Below, in pieces: positions 8,721 through 18,900 of a DNA stretch of 64,000 bases. The notes below the pieces were generated by a model that had not been told where the DNA came from, searched no databases, and saw only the letters and a program-made list of their open reading frames with translations. Source of the stretch: Dyadobacter bucti (GTDB lineage: Bacteria > Bacteroidota > Bacteroidia > Cytophagales > Spirosomataceae); assembly GCF_005869225.1 (NCBI RefSeq), contig NZ_SWFP01000003.1, positions 186,001 through 250,000 on the forward strand, read 5' to 3'. The position numbers were made by a program, and so were the translations under genes. Position 1 is the stretch's first letter; the number at the start of each line of letters is the position of its first letter.

Positions 8721-10142
8721 ATGTTTGGTCTTGAAACCGACATTTTCCTCCTCCTCGCTTTTAGTATTTTAGCGGCCTGTGCATTCGAGTTTGTAAATGG
8801 TTTTCACGATACTGCCAATGCAGTTGCCACGGTGATTTATACCAATTCCCTGAAACCAAATATTGCAGTGATCTGGTCGGGTTTTATGAATTTTTGCGGC
8901 GTTTTTCTGGGTGGTATCGCAGTAGCGATGGGGATTGTTAATTTACTTCCCGTAGAGCTCCTCATCGATCAGAACGTCTACCATAGCGCCGCCATGGTCT
9001 TTTCCTTGTTGTTCAGTGCAATTATCTGGAATTTGGGTACCTGGTATTTTGGTCTTCCGAGTTCAAGCTCCCATACGCTGATAGGTTCCATTCTGGGTGT
9101 TGGTCTTGCCTTTACGTTTATGCCTGAAAATTCCGAGGGCGCCGGTGTGAACTGGACCAAGGCAGAGGAACTGTTTACCTCTCTGCTTACTTCCCCGATC
9201 TTCGGTTTTGCATTGGCGATCATCATCATGTTCATTCTTCGGCGGATGCTTTCGAAGCCTTTGCGTGAAATCGTGTTCAGCGAGCCGAAAAAGAACCAGC
9301 CACCTCCGATATGGATTCGCGCCATCCTCATCACAACCTGTACGCTTGTAAGCTTTTTCCACGGATCCAATGACGGTCAGAAAGGTGTGGGATTGGTCAT
9401 GCTGATCCTGATTGGTATAGTCCCTGCACATTTTGCACTGGATAATAGTAAAGACCCGCTTGCGATGAAGACAGATCTGGCGGGCATAGAAACCGCCATC
9501 GGCAGCATCGATTCATCCAGGTTGTCCGTTTCCGACAGGCATCATTTGCATACGATCAAAAAAGAAATCGATACGCTGAATGCACTGGTGAGCAGGCCAT
9601 TGGTTGATAACAGGCTGCCATTGGAAGAACGCATGAATGTTCGCCGTGCATTGTTGCTGATCAGCCGTAATACGAAGACTATCCTGGACAACGGTCAAGC
9701 TAATCTGAGCCCTGCTGATCAGGCATTTTTGAAAAAGCAGGCTTCCAGCGAGAGCGGTATCCGGAGATATACCGACTACGCACCTGACTGGGTTATCCTG
9801 ATGATCTCGCTTTCTCTTGGTTTGGGAACGATGGTAGGCTGGAAGCGTATCGTAGTTACGATTGGTGAAAAAATCGGTAAACAACACCTTACTTATGCCC
9901 AGGGTGCTTCCGCAGAGCTTGTGGCTGCCAGTACCATCGGGGTTTCTTCCTACCTCGGACTTCCGGTGAGTACAACACACGTACTTTCGTCAGGTATTGC
10001 GGGTTCAATGGTTGCCAGTAAAGGGGTTAAGAACCTCCAGGGCGGCACAATCCGGAACATTGTCATTGCATGGGTGTTGACATTGCCTGTTACTATGGTT
10101 TTATCAGGTACACTATATGTTTTTTTCAGATGGATATTTTAA
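8721..10142 (+). CDS. Inorganic phosphate transporter, PiT family
   Basis: This 473-residue inner-membrane permease takes up phosphate, probably with protons or sodium. The N-terminal signature FVNGFHDTANAVATVIYT and the C-terminal repeat with GASAELVAASTIGVSSYLGLPVSTTHVLS show the inverted duplication typical of PiT proteins. A second signature FHGSNDGQKGVG begins the second half. A hydrophilic loop of about 100 residues (roughly 240-345) interrupts the membrane part and is probably cytoplasmic. I see no adjacent PhoU-like DUF47 gene, which often accompanies PiT genes. A strong terminator follows. Confidence 0.95.
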   Translation: MFGLETDIFLLLAFSILAACAFEFVNGFHDTANAVATVIYTNSLKPNIAVIWSGFMNFCGVFLGGIAVAMGIVNLLPVELLIDQNVYHSAAMVFSLLFSAIIWNLGTWYFGLPSSSSHTLIGSILGVGLAFTFMPENSEGAGVNWTKAEELFTSLLTSPIFGFALAIIIMFILRRMLSKPLREIVFSEPKKNQPPPIWIRAILITTCTLVSFFHGSNDGQKGVGLVMLILIGIVPAHFALDNSKDPLAMKTDLAGIETAIGSIDSSRLSVSDRHHLHTIKKEIDTLNALVSRPLVDNRLPLEERMNVRRALLLISRNTKTILDNGQANLSPADQAFLKKQASSESGIRRYTDYAPDWVILMISLSLGLGTMVGWKRIVVTIGEKIGKQHLTYAQGASAELVAASTIGVSSYLGLPVSTTHVLSSGIAGSMVASKGVKNLQGGTIRNIVIAWVLTLPVTMVLSGTLYVFFRWIF

Positions 10143-10191
10143 TGGTTTGAAAAAACTGAAATATCCTGCTGAATTGTAACCAGCATACTAA

Positions 10192-10228
10192 GCGCCGCCG
10201 GGATTCGTTCCGGCGGCGCCCTGTTTTT
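10192..10228 (+). terminator. Intrinsic terminator of the phosphate permease gene
   Basis: A perfect GC-rich 10-bp stem (10192-10201 with 10210-10219, 8-nt loop) is followed by CCTGTTTTT. Confidence 0.9.
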
Positions 10229-10244
10229 GCTATGGCGCACTTTC

Positions 10245-10277
10245 TTTGCTTTTCATTGGTTTAATATCGTAAATTCG
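10245..10277 (+). promoter_or_regulatory. Probable promoter of nadA-nadB
   Basis: TTTG (10245-10248), 21 bp, then TAAATTCG (10270-10277) resembles TTTG-N19-21-TAnnTTTG. It lies between the preceding terminator and the nadA ATG at 10321. Confidence 0.4.
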
Positions 10278-10320
10278 GAACTGGATTTTTTGATTATCTA
10301 AAAACCAATTATTCACCATA

Positions 10321-11316
10321 ATGACAACCATTGAAGAGCAAGTGAACCGTTACGGTTATGTGACCGAAACTATTGCTGAGGATATTGACCTGATTGCCGA
10401 AATTAACCGGTTGAAGAAAGAGAAGAATGCCGTGATTCTTGCGCATTATTATGTTGATTCTGAAATTCAGGATCTTGCGGATTATATTGGCGACAGTCTT
10501 GGTCTTTCGCAGCAGGCAGCTGCTACGGAGGCGGATATGATCGTTTTTTGCGGAGTCCATTTTATGGGTGAAACAGCAAAGATCCTGAGCCCGAATAAAA
10601 AAGTGGTTATCCCTGACCTGAATGCAGGATGTTCCCTGGCCGATTCCGCTCCCGCTGATAAATTTGCCGCTTTTAAAGCACAATATCCTGATCATATCGT
10701 AATTAGTTATATCAATTGTTCCGCGGAAATTAAGGCATTGACAGATATTGTTTGTACTTCATCCAATGCCCTTCAGATCGTTGAAAGTCTTCCAAAGGAC
10801 CAGAAAATCATCTTTGCACCCGATGCCAACCTGGGTAGGTATGTGGCGCATAAAACAGGGCGTGAAATGGTTTTATGGGATGGTGCGTGTATCGTCCATA
10901 TTGATATTTCGCGGGAAAAACTGAAACAGCTCCGGGAGGAAAATCCGGACGCGCTGCTGATTGCGCATCCTGAGTGCAAGGAGGATATTCTCAGACAATC
11001 TGATTTTGTAAGCTCAACAACCGGTCTGCTGAAATTTGTAAAGGACTCGGAGCATACCAAATTCATTGTGGCGACGGAAGCTGGCATACTGCATAAGATG
11101 AAGCAGTCGGTGCCGGATAAGAAGCTGATCCCTGCGCCGGGATCTGATAATAATACCTGCGCATGTTCCGAATGTCCATATATGAAAATGAACACGCTGG
11201 AAAAGGTCTATAATGCGCTTTATTACGAACAACCCGAAATTTTTGTTCCGGAAGACATCAGGCTTAAAGCCTATGAATCTGTGGCGCGGATGCTGGAACT
11301 GAGCAAAGGCATCTGA
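10321..11316 (+). CDS. nadA: Quinolinate synthase A
   Basis: NadA condenses iminoaspartate with dihydroxyacetone phosphate to quinolinate in de novo NAD synthesis, using a [4Fe-4S] cluster. The 331-residue length is normal. Three cluster cysteines can be placed: Cys104 in NAGCSLAD, a second in [13 protein letters not shown] or HPECKED, and one in the C-terminal [17 protein letters not shown]. Substrate-binding blocks [21 protein letters not shown] and [14 protein letters not shown] are intact. It lies 37 bp upstream of nadB and is surely co-transcribed with it. Confidence 0.97.
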   Translation: MTTIEEQVNRYGYVTETIAEDIDLIAEINRLKKEKNAVILAHYYVDSEIQDLADYIGDSLGLSQQAAATEADMIVFCGVHFMGETAKILSPNKKVVIPDLNAGCSLADSAPADKFAAFKAQYPDHIVISYINCSAEIKALTDIVCTSSNALQIVESLPKDQKIIFAPDANLGRYVAHKTGREMVLWDGACIVHIDISREKLKQLREENPDALLIAHPECKEDILRQSDFVSSTTGLLKFVKDSEHTKFIVATEAGILHKMKQSVPDKKLIPAPGSDNNTCACSECPYMKMNTLEKVYNALYYEQPEIFVPEDIRLKAYESVARMLELSKGI

Positions 11317-11353
11317 TTTTTAACCCCTAAACTTCAAACACTTTTCTGATTTT

Positions 11354-12931
11354 ATGCCGCAATTTGATTTTCTGATAATAGGTTCGGGAATTGCCGGGCT
11401 GAGCTACGCCGCCAAGTTGGCCAGACATTTTGATAGTATTAACGAGGAGGTTTCCATCGCTGTTATTACAAAAGTCCAGGCTGACGAAACCAACACCAAG
11501 TATGCGCAGGGAGGAATTGCGGTGGTATGGGCAGAATCAGATTCGTTTGAAAAGCATATCCAGGATACGATGGATGCAGGGGACGAAGTCAATAAGCGGA
11601 ATATTGTCGAAATTGTAGTCCGGGAAGCGCCGCAAAGAATACAAGAGCTGATCGATTACGGAACGCGCTTTGATAAAGAGTCCGGCGGGGAGTATGACCT
11701 CGCCAAGGAAGGCGGGCATTCGGATCACAGGATTTTACATTTTAAAGATATTACCGGAGCTGAAATTGAACGTGCTTTATTGGAAGAGGTGAACCGGCAT
11801 AAATGCATACAGATTTTTACGCATTATTACGCAGTAGAGCTGATCACCCAGCATCATTTGGGCGAGACAGTTTACCGCTATCAGGAGGATATCAAATGTT
11901 TCGGTGCTTATGTGCTGAACCGAAGGACGGGTGATGTGGAAAAGTTTCTTGCGAAAACCACCATGCTTGCCACCGGCGGGATCGGTAATATTTATCAGAG
12001 TACAACCAATCCTACCATCGCTACCGGAGATGGGATCGCTATGGCGTACCGGGCAAAGGGCATTTGCGACAATATGGAATTCATCCAGTTCCATCCAACC
12101 AGTTTTTACCAGCCCGGTCAGAAGCCTTCTTTTCTGATCTCTGAGGCCGTACGGGGTTTTGGGGGAATACTGAAAAGGGCGGATGGTACCACTTTCATGG
12201 AAAATTACGACAGCCGCCTTTCCCTTGCGCCCCGCGACATAGTAGCTAGGGCAATAGACTCCGAAATGAAGAAAAATGGGGTGGACCATGTATACCTGGA
12301 CGTACGGCATTGTGACTATGAGAAATTCCTCGAACATTTTCCCAACATCACAGAGTATTGCCTGCAGTCTGGAATCGATGTGAGAAAAGATATGATACCT
12401 GTTGTTCCTGCCCAGCATTATATGTGCGGTGGTATACGGGTGAACGAGTGGGGCAAAACCAACATTGACTTTTTATATGCAGTCGGGGAGTGTGCTTGCA
12501 CTGGGTTGCATGGGTCCAATCGGTTAGCTTCCAATTCTTTACTGGAGGCTGTGGTGTTCGGTCACCGCGCCTATGAAAGTACCGTGCAGGGGTACATCAA
12601 TTCCCAGACGCCGGATGACATTCCGGAGTGGGACGATTCCGGAACAACACACCCCGAAGAACAAGTACTGGTAACAGAAATGACCCGCGAACTCAATAGT
12701 ATTATGTCCAATTACGTGGGTATTGTTCGTACGGACAGGCGGATGAAGCGGGCGTACGATCGTCTGGAGTTACTGCATCAGGAACACGAAGAACTGTATA
12801 GGGAATCAAAAGTTTCGGTTGCGATCTGCGAGCTCCGTAATATGATATCGGTTTCGTATCTGATCATCAAAATGGCTATGGCCCGGCGTGAAAACATCGG
12901 GCTGCATTATAATTCAGACCATATAGATTGA
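11354..12931 (+). CDS. nadB: L-aspartate oxidase
   Basis: NadB is an FAD enzyme that oxidises L-aspartate to iminoaspartate, which NadA uses. The FAD-binding motif is IIGSGIAGLSYAAKLA at the N-terminus. Family signatures KYAQGGIAVVW, ATGGIGNIYQSTTNP, FIQFHPTSFY and HGSNRLASNSLLEAVVFG are present. The length of 525 residues is normal for the fumarate-reductase-like family. Together with nadA it makes quinolinate; nadC is not in the window. A hairpin follows the stop and faces the convergent haloperoxidase-like gene. Confidence 0.97.
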   Translation: MPQFDFLIIGSGIAGLSYAAKLARHFDSINEEVSIAVITKVQADETNTKYAQGGIAVVWAESDSFEKHIQDTMDAGDEVNKRNIVEIVVREAPQRIQELIDYGTRFDKESGGEYDLAKEGGHSDHRILHFKDITGAEIERALLEEVNRHKCIQIFTHYYAVELITQHHLGETVYRYQEDIKCFGAYVLNRRTGDVEKFLAKTTMLATGGIGNIYQSTTNPTIATGDGIAMAYRAKGICDNMEFIQFHPTSFYQPGQKPSFLISEAVRGFGGILKRADGTTFMENYDSRLSLAPRDIVARAIDSEMKKNGVDHVYLDVRHCDYEKFLEHFPNITEYCLQSGIDVRKDMIPVVPAQHYMCGGIRVNEWGKTNIDFLYAVGECACTGLHGSNRLASNSLLEAVVFGHRAYESTVQGYINSQTPDDIPEWDDSGTTHPEEQVLVTEMTRELNSIMSNYVGIVRTDRRMKRAYDRLELLHQEHEELYRESKVSVAICELRNMISVSYLIIKMAMARRENIGLHYNSDHID

Positions 12932-12935
12932 AATG

Positions 12936-12964
12936 AGCCGGGTTATTATTTCAAAGACCCGGCT
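12936..12964. terminator. Bidirectional hairpin between nadB and the haloperoxidase-like gene
   Basis: AGCCGGGT (12936-12943) pairs with ACCCGGCT (12957-12964) around a 13-nt loop, between two convergent stop codons. The T-tract is short. Confidence 0.6.
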
Positions 12965-12969
12965 TTACG

Positions 12970-14319
12970 TTATTTATTTGCCAGCACTTTTCTGTCTTTT
13001 CGGGTAATGGCTCTTTGCCATACATTTTCTCCTACTTTTTGACCAAGGTAAGTCCCTTCTTCTACACCGTCGCGGTAGTGAATGCCACCATAAACCCGGC
13101 TGATGGATGCATCCCAGTAAGCTTCTTCAAATGATTTAAAAGACTTTACGCCATGCCCGTATTTTTTTTCGGTGGTATCCGTAAAAGCCACGTTATCTCC
13201 GATGAGATGTGTGAGTACCACACCGCAGGCGGCTGAAATAGAGCTGTGGCCGCTTACGTATTCAGGAAATGCCGGTGTTTCCAGGAACGGACGCCAGTTC
13301 GGGTCCCAGTTGTTATTGATCACTGTTTCAGGACGTATACGGACCGTACGGTATTTTTCATCCCAACATGCGACAAACGCATCAAAAATAGAGAGGGCAC
13401 CCAGCGCATAGGCTTCTGTTACTTTCATAAGATCAAACTTTTTATCAGTAGTCACAGTCCTTATGATCGCCATCCAGTGGCCTGCCGGGGTCATTTTTTT
13501 ATTGGCAAACATTGCATGCCCCACTATGTTGGTCACAAAAGCATTATCGTCCCAGAAATAGGCCGTCGCTTTTTGGTCATCGGTCAGGTTCTTCCCGGTA
13601 TTGTAAACTTCCATGGCGAGCTCCATAAACTTGCTGTTTTTGGCAAGATCATATTTTGCAGGAGGCGGGCAGCGGAACTGCGTCACCGAGTCAAGGGCAA
13701 AAGTGCGAACGGTGTTCCACATAGGTTCGCACGCATCTGCATAGGCAGGAGGCGTAGGTACCCAAGTGCCTGGTAAATTTGTGACTGTATATCGATAACC
13801 GCGAATTTCCTTGTAGTGGTCTTTTGCAGAATAGGCGAGTACATGCTTGGCTACCGTGTCGCCGTACGCCATAGAACGTTCGTAAACGTCCTCAGGAATG
13901 CCCATATCCTGGTATTTCTTGAATAAACCTTTTTCATAGTCATCCCACATATTGCCTGAAAAGGTAAGCGTTCTGCCCACTGTGGCGAAAGCCTTGATAC
14001 TGGCCAGCGGAAAGCAATATGCGACGCCTGGATCGGGTTTTGGCGAGACCGTAAATTTTACCAATTGATTTCCAAGTGATTGATAATCAGGATTTCCGGG
14101 GGCAAGTGCTTCGTAAGCCGCAAGGAATGAATATCCGTAAATCCTACTGGCAACAGGGGGTTTGAAGATGTCGTGGATAATTACGTCTGTAAGATGTGTG
14201 GCAGTTTCATGAAATAATTGTGGGTCGGATGCTTTGGTATTATATTCTTCCGGCGGAGCATTTTTTTTACAACTGTAAAGAACGGTCAGAAACATCAGGG
14301 AGAGTAAGCGAAATTTCAT
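12970..14319 (-). CDS. Vanadium-dependent haloperoxidase/PAP2-like lipoprotein
   Basis: This 449-residue protein has a lipoprotein signal (MKFRLLSLMFLTVLYSCKK, lipobox cysteine in YSC), so it should be anchored at the envelope. The C-terminal half carries the three parts of the acid phosphatase/vanadate site: RIRPETVIN, FPEYVSGHSSIS (SGH) and ISRVYGGIHYRDG (SRxxxGxH). The family includes vanadium haloperoxidases and PAP2 phosphatases. Which reaction applies cannot be decided from sequence; Bacteroidota members of this type are commonly labelled vanadium-dependent haloperoxidase. The ATG at 14319 was chosen over the TTG at 14331 because it gives a normal signal peptide. Confidence 0.85.
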   Translation of the reverse strand: MKFRLLSLMFLTVLYSCKKNAPPEEYNTKASDPQLFHETATHLTDVIIHDIFKPPVASRIYGYSFLAAYEALAPGNPDYQSLGNQLVKFTVSPKPDPGVAYCFPLASIKAFATVGRTLTFSGNMWDDYEKGLFKKYQDMGIPEDVYERSMAYGDTVAKHVLAYSAKDHYKEIRGYRYTVTNLPGTWVPTPPAYADACEPMWNTVRTFALDSVTQFRCPPPAKYDLAKNSKFMELAMEVYNTGKNLTDDQKATAYFWDDNAFVTNIVGHAMFANKKMTPAGHWMAIIRTVTTDKKFDLMKVTEAYALGALSIFDAFVACWDEKYRTVRIRPETVINNNWDPNWRPFLETPAFPEYVSGHSSISAACGVVLTHLIGDNVAFTDTTEKKYGHGVKSFKSFEEAYWDASISRVYGGIHYRDGVEEGTYLGQKVGENVWQRAITRKDRKVLANK

Positions 14320-14655
14320 TCGTATATACAAATTGGTAAGGAAAATTTAAAAGCAAGCCACGAATATAGGTAAGAATTCCGCAAATAACTAGCCTGCTTT
14401 TCCTCGAATCGGCATATAAATCAATGAAATTATCTAGCGCCCACACTGACTTTTCAATGTATCTTGCAGGCATGAAAAAGGAGAATTCTGATCTTAAAAA
14501 AAGAAGTTCACTTTGTTTATGGCAGCAGCGCGGGAGTCTGGTAACGCAAGATTCGTTTTGAGATTTTGGATACAAGTATAGCTTGATCTGGTTGCGCGGA
14601 TTCTCAACATCCAGATAGGTAAACGGATCGCTGTTGATTGATTTGGTTGGCAATT
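14320..14655. other. 336-bp gap without a convincing gene
   Basis: The gap holds the promoter region of the haloperoxidase-like gene and the 3' flank of the patatin gene, both on the minus strand. A minus-strand frame of about 128 codons crosses it but runs into the lipoprotein signal of the next gene and matches nothing I know. I see no RNA gene and no clear terminator. Confidence 0.5.
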
Positions 14656-15417
14656 TTAATGTATGATTTTCAATGGGTTTTTATCCAGGAAGTCCCTGGT
14701 GTAGCGGTACCCCACATCGAACAATTGCCCTGCTTTCCGGAAATCGAAAATGCTGAAACGGCTCAATTCGGGCGGTTCTATCAATAGATCACACATTTTG
14801 AAACGCTCACGGGTTTTGCCGTGCATAGCGAGGATGAGGCTGCGGTAGACAATTTCGGTGGTTCTTTTCAGCGGTTTGTCGATCGCAAAGGGATTACAGT
14901 GTATTCCTACGACATAGTCAGCCTCATTGATGATTGGTTCGACTGGTAAATTGTTGAGAACGCCGCCATCCACAAGGGTATGCCCTCGATATTGTATTGG
15001 GCTAAAAACGCCGGGAATGCAGCAGGAAGCAAGTACCGGGATTGCGATTTCACCGCTTCTAAACTGTACTTCCTCTCCTGAAATAACATCCGTCGCAGTT
15101 ACGACCAACGGAGTTTTCAGGGATTCAAATCGGTTTTCGGGGATGTATTTGCAAAGTACTGCCTCGATGCGGTTCATCTGGAGCAGCCCGCTTGCACCGA
15201 ATCCAAACCGTAAATAAGGGAAAAAACTGGTCTGGAGAATCAGCTCAATGATTTCGTCGGGGGAATGGCCGTGCGCCAGCATCGCTCCCACAAATGCCCC
15301 CGAACTTGTCCCACTGATAATATCCGGTTTGAAGCCATGTTCGAAAAGTGCTTTTACCGCACCGATATGAGCAATTCCACGTGCCCCACCACCCGATAAC
15401 ACGAGGCCCGATCTCAT
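14656..15417 (-). CDS. Patatin-like phospholipase
   Basis: This 253-residue acyl hydrolase has the Ser-Asp dyad of patatins. The oxyanion loop SGGGARG is at residues 8-14, the nucleophile Ser38 is in GTSSG, and Asp150 is in the DGG motif (LVDGGVLNNLP). It has no signal peptide and is probably cytoplasmic or membrane-associated. It resembles the RssA-type one-domain bacterial patatins. Its ATG overlaps the stop of the upstream metallo-hydrolase by 4 bp, so the two are translationally coupled and may act on related lipid or lactone substrates; that link is inference. Confidence 0.92.
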   Translation of the reverse strand: MRSGLVLSGGGARGIAHIGAVKALFEHGFKPDIISGTSSGAFVGAMLAHGHSPDEIIELILQTSFFPYLRFGFGASGLLQMNRIEAVLCKYIPENRFESLKTPLVVTATDVISGEEVQFRSGEIAIPVLASCCIPGVFSPIQYRGHTLVDGGVLNNLPVEPIINEADYVVGIHCNPFAIDKPLKRTTEIVYRSLILAMHGKTRERFKMCDLLIEPPELSRFSIFDFRKAGQLFDVGYRYTRDFLDKNPLKIIH

Positions 15418-16268
15418 GAATTGGTATCTAAAAAGCTGGTTAGCGGGCCACGCTCACGTATTTTTATCCCTTTTTCTGTATGTTCCACTACCGCTGCTTC
15501 GTAGATGGGATCATGCTCAAATAACAGAATATGTGATTCGTTGGCCGCATTTTTCAACGCAAGTTCTTTTTCCTGCATGGTCAGCAAAGGCCGCATGTCG
15601 TAACTCATGATCCAGGCTAGCGGAATGTGAAAAGACGAAGGGATCAGGTCGGCTACGTATATTATTTTCTGATCGTTGTAACTGATTACCGGGAGCATCA
15701 TTTGTTCCGTATGCCCATCCACATGGATAAAATCAATGGATTGAAACGGGGACGTGCCTTTGTCTATAAATCTGAGCCTGCCAGATTCTTGCAACGGAAG
15801 AATGTTTTCTTTTAAAAAAGAAGCTTTTTCCCTCGGGTTAGGATTGACGGCCCACTGCCAATGCGCATCGTTGGACCAGTAAGTTGCATTTGGAAATGTA
15901 GGCTCCAGCCGGGAACCGTCCTTGGTAAATTGGACCGCGCCGCCAACATGGTCAAAGTGGAGATGCGTGAGTATCACATCGGTAATATCTTTCGGATGGT
16001 AACCTTTGTTCTGTATTGATGAAAGCAGTGAGTCGTCACCGTGCAGATCGTAGTGTCCAAAAAACTTCTGGTCTTGTTTGTTGCCTAAGCCCGTATCGAT
16101 CAATATCAGCTTGTCGCCGTCTTCAATGAGCAGACAGCGCATGGCCCAGGTACAAAGGTTCTTTTCATCTGCCGGATTATGTTTATTCCAAAGCGTTTTG
16201 GGTACCACGCCGAACATGGCCCCGCCATCCAGCTTAAAAAAACCGGTATCGATGATATTTATTTTCAT
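15414..16268 (-). CDS. Metallo-beta-lactamase-fold hydrolase
   Basis: This 284-residue protein has the zinc-binding motif THLHFDHVGG, a second site VDGHTEQMML, a DLIPSS aspartate and a FEHDP histidine. The overall pattern (WAMRCLLIEDGDKLILIDTGLG) resembles the quorum-quenching lactonase/AHL-like branch of the superfamily, but many members have other substrates. There is no signal peptide. The ATG at 16268 gives MKINIIDTGFF, a normal beginning for the fold; the frame is open to 16346. The gene is the first of a two-gene operon with the patatin. Confidence 0.88.
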   Translation of the reverse strand: MKINIIDTGFFKLDGGAMFGVVPKTLWNKHNPADEKNLCTWAMRCLLIEDGDKLILIDTGLGNKQDQKFFGHYDLHGDDSLLSSIQNKGYHPKDITDVILTHLHFDHVGGAVQFTKDGSRLEPTFPNATYWSNDAHWQWAVNPNPREKASFLKENILPLQESGRLRFIDKGTSPFQSIDFIHVDGHTEQMMLPVISYNDQKIIYVADLIPSSFHIPLAWIMSYDMRPLLTMQEKELALKNAANESHILLFEHDPIYEAAVVEHTEKGIKIRERGPLTSFLDTNS

Positions 16269-16398
16269 AGAGGGTTCAGTTTGATTTAGATGTTTGTTTC
16301 TTTGGACTTTGATCGTTTTACGAGTTTTATAAACGATTCGAAACATACTATTATTTTTTTAATATTTACCGCTTGTTCCGCTAAACAAAACGTTGCCT

Positions 16399-18723
16399 AT
16401 GCATTCCAGATTTACTTTTTCCTGCGTTTTATGTAGCCTCATTTTTCTTCTTCTGACCGGCTTTCAGCATGTTGCCGGACAGAAAACCCCTGTTCAATAT
16501 GTAGAAACAAGGATTGGAACGGCACCGTCCACAACCGAAAGTGCCCGGTTTCACAGCGAAGCAGGCAGCGAGTTGAAAGGACAGACTATTCCTGGGGTAG
16601 GAACACCCAACGGAATGACCCAGTGGACACCACAAACACGTTCCACTGAGACCAAATGCATAGCTCCCTATTACTATAATGACTCAACTTTTCAGGGTTT
16701 CCGGGGAACGCACTGGCTGAATGGGTCCTGTGTTCAGGATTACGGGTCTTTCACGATCATGCCCATGTCGGGTTCACTGACAACCAATCCGGAATTAAGA
16801 GCAACGGCATTTTCGCATGATAAAGAAGAAGCTGCGCCGGAGTACTATGGTGTGTGGCTGGAAGCACATAAAATCAGAGCAGAGGTAACCGCTTCCGCCC
16901 GCGGAGCGATCATGCGTTTCAGCTTTGAAAGCGGGGACGAATCATTTATAGTCATCGAGCCGAACAGTGATGAAGGACAGGGTTTTGTGGAGGTATTTCC
17001 GGAAAAAGGAGAAATCGTGGGCTATAATCCTGTGCACCGGATTTATCAGGGGTCTGGCCAGCCGGCAGGTTTCAGTGGATATTTTGTTTTAAAATTTGAT
17101 AAAAAAATTGTCCAGTTCGGAACCTGGCGGGAAGATACGCTTACGCCGATGGGAAGAGTGATCACGGGTAAGAAAAAAGGGGAAAAAGTAGGAGCTTACC
17201 TGGGTTTTGGGGAAGAAAAGCAAAAGGTACATGTTAAAATCGGCACATCGTTTACCAGCATAGAAGGTGCCCGGCTGAACCTGGAAAAAGAGTTGGAAAA
17301 GGAAAACTTTGAAACAGTAAGAAAACTGGCGCAAAAGAGCTGGAACAAAGAGCTGGGGAAAGTAAATGTTAAAGGAAGTGAAAAGGATAAAGTCCTTTTT
17401 TATAGTGCATTGTACAGAACCAAATTATCACCCAGGCTTTTCTCGGATATTGACGGTAGGTATCCTTCTTTCGCGGGAGGAACTCCCCTGCAAAAAGCGG
17501 ACGGATTTGACTATTACTGTGATTTCAGCATGTGGGATAGTTTCAGGGCAGCTATGCCGCTGAACGTGCTGCTGGAACCCCGGAAATCCGGGAATATGGT
17601 ACAGTCGCTGGTGAAGAAGGCTGAACAAGGCGGATGGATGCCCATATTTCCATGCTGGAACCACTATACCGCCGCCATGACCGGCGATCATGCGATGTCG
17701 GTGGTGGCTGATGCTTATGTGAAAAATGTCAGGAACTTCGATGCAGAGAGTGCCTATAAGTATCTCAGAAAAAATGCTTTTGAAGTAAATACTAATTTTA
17801 AGAGCTATGAAGAAGGCAAAGGCCGCCGTGCCTTGCAGTCGTACCTGAAATATGGTTATGTACCGCTCGAAGACAGTGTCTGGCAGGCATTTCACAAACG
17901 GGAGCAGGTCTCGCGGACGCTGGAATATGCGTACGACGATTTCTGTTTGTCGGTTCTGGCGACTGGCCTGGGCAAGGAACAGGATGCAGCTCAACTCAAA
18001 AAACGGGCACTTAACTATCAGCATGTCATAGATCCTCAGACGGGCTATGCGCGTGGCCGGTATGCAGACGGGAAATGGATCGGTAACTTTGATCCTTTTG
18101 AAAAACGGGTAAGTTTCATCACGGAAGGATCGCCAGCCCAATATACCTGGTTTGTTCCACAGGATATTGCCGGCCTGCAGAAAATCATGGGTGGAAAGGC
18201 TGCGTTCGTGAATAAGCTGGACACGCTTTTTGAAAAAGGCTATTATTGGCATGGAAACGAGCCTAATCACCAGATCGCTTATTTATATGCCTTCGCCGGG
18301 GCGCCCTGGAAAACACAGCAGTGGGTCACGAAAACGATCAGAGACGAGTACGACACCGGGATGGGCGGGCTGAGCGGTAACGAGGATGGCGGACAGATGT
18401 CTGCCTGGTTGGTTTTCAGTATGATGGGCTTGTATCCGGTTGCACCCGGAACGCCGCAGTATATACTGGGGAGCCCTGCTTTTGGAGAAATTACCATCAA
18501 TAGCGGAGCCGGGAAGAAATTCAGGATAGAAGCGAAAGGTGTTTCCGATAAGGCTATTTATATACAGTCGGCTACACTCAACGGGCAGGTATTTGACCGG
18601 GTCTTTTTAACGCATGACGAAATTGTAAAAGGTGGAAAACTGGTTTTGAATATGGGTGAAAAACCAAATAGGGAGTGGGCGGCCGGCACTTACGGTGTAC
18701 CCTTTTCTTTAAGCAATAACTGA
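16399..18723 (+). CDS. GH92 family alpha-mannosidase
   Basis: GH92 enzymes are calcium-dependent exo-alpha-mannosidases that trim N-glycans or mannans. The 774-residue protein has an N-terminal signal peptide (about residues 1-28) and the family order: an N-terminal beta-sandwich with YVETRIGTAPS and GTPNGMTQWTPQTR, then an (alpha/alpha)6 domain with FYSALYRTKLSPRLFSDIDGRY, DYYCDFSMWDSFRAAMPL and GNEDGGQMSAWLVFSMMGLYPV. It should act in the periplasm or at the cell surface. ATG 16399 was preferred to the TTG two codons upstream. No SusCD pair flanks it, so it is an isolated glycosidase gene. Confidence 0.94.
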   Translation: MHSRFTFSCVLCSLIFLLLTGFQHVAGQKTPVQYVETRIGTAPSTTESARFHSEAGSELKGQTIPGVGTPNGMTQWTPQTRSTETKCIAPYYYNDSTFQGFRGTHWLNGSCVQDYGSFTIMPMSGSLTTNPELRATAFSHDKEEAAPEYYGVWLEAHKIRAEVTASARGAIMRFSFESGDESFIVIEPNSDEGQGFVEVFPEKGEIVGYNPVHRIYQGSGQPAGFSGYFVLKFDKKIVQFGTWREDTLTPMGRVITGKKKGEKVGAYLGFGEEKQKVHVKIGTSFTSIEGARLNLEKELEKENFETVRKLAQKSWNKELGKVNVKGSEKDKVLFYSALYRTKLSPRLFSDIDGRYPSFAGGTPLQKADGFDYYCDFSMWDSFRAAMPLNVLLEPRKSGNMVQSLVKKAEQGGWMPIFPCWNHYTAAMTGDHAMSVVADAYVKNVRNFDAESAYKYLRKNAFEVNTNFKSYEEGKGRRALQSYLKYGYVPLEDSVWQAFHKREQVSRTLEYAYDDFCLSVLATGLGKEQDAAQLKKRALNYQHVIDPQTGYARGRYADGKWIGNFDPFEKRVSFITEGSPAQYTWFVPQDIAGLQKIMGGKAAFVNKLDTLFEKGYYWHGNEPNHQIAYLYAFAGAPWKTQQWVTKTIRDEYDTGMGGLSGNEDGGQMSAWLVFSMMGLYPVAPGTPQYILGSPAFGEITINSGAGKKFRIEAKGVSDKAIYIQSATLNGQVFDRVFLTHDEIVKGGKLVLNMGEKPNREWAAGTYGVPFSLSNN

Positions 18724-18900
18724 GGTTAACAAGGCCAATCTGTTCATAAAAGTTATAGTATAATGAAAAGTAAGTTTTGGATTTATTCGTATAAATTAAA
18801 ATAATATTTCGTATAATGGTGAAATGAAAATATAAAATTTGCAATCGATCTGCATGATGGTTATTTTTCGTTTGTTTCCATCTTTTCAAGCCCATTATAA

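Noticed and set aside
11777..12418. Minus-strand frame of 213 codons
   Set aside because: Antisense to nadB, no recognisable protein.
14267..14653. Minus-strand frame of 128 codons in the gap before the haloperoxidase-like gene
   Set aside because: It overlaps the lipoprotein signal of that gene, and the sequence resembles no known family. Considered chance.
17428..18270. Minus-strand frame of 280 codons
   Set aside because: Shadow of the GH92 gene; low-complexity translation without domains.
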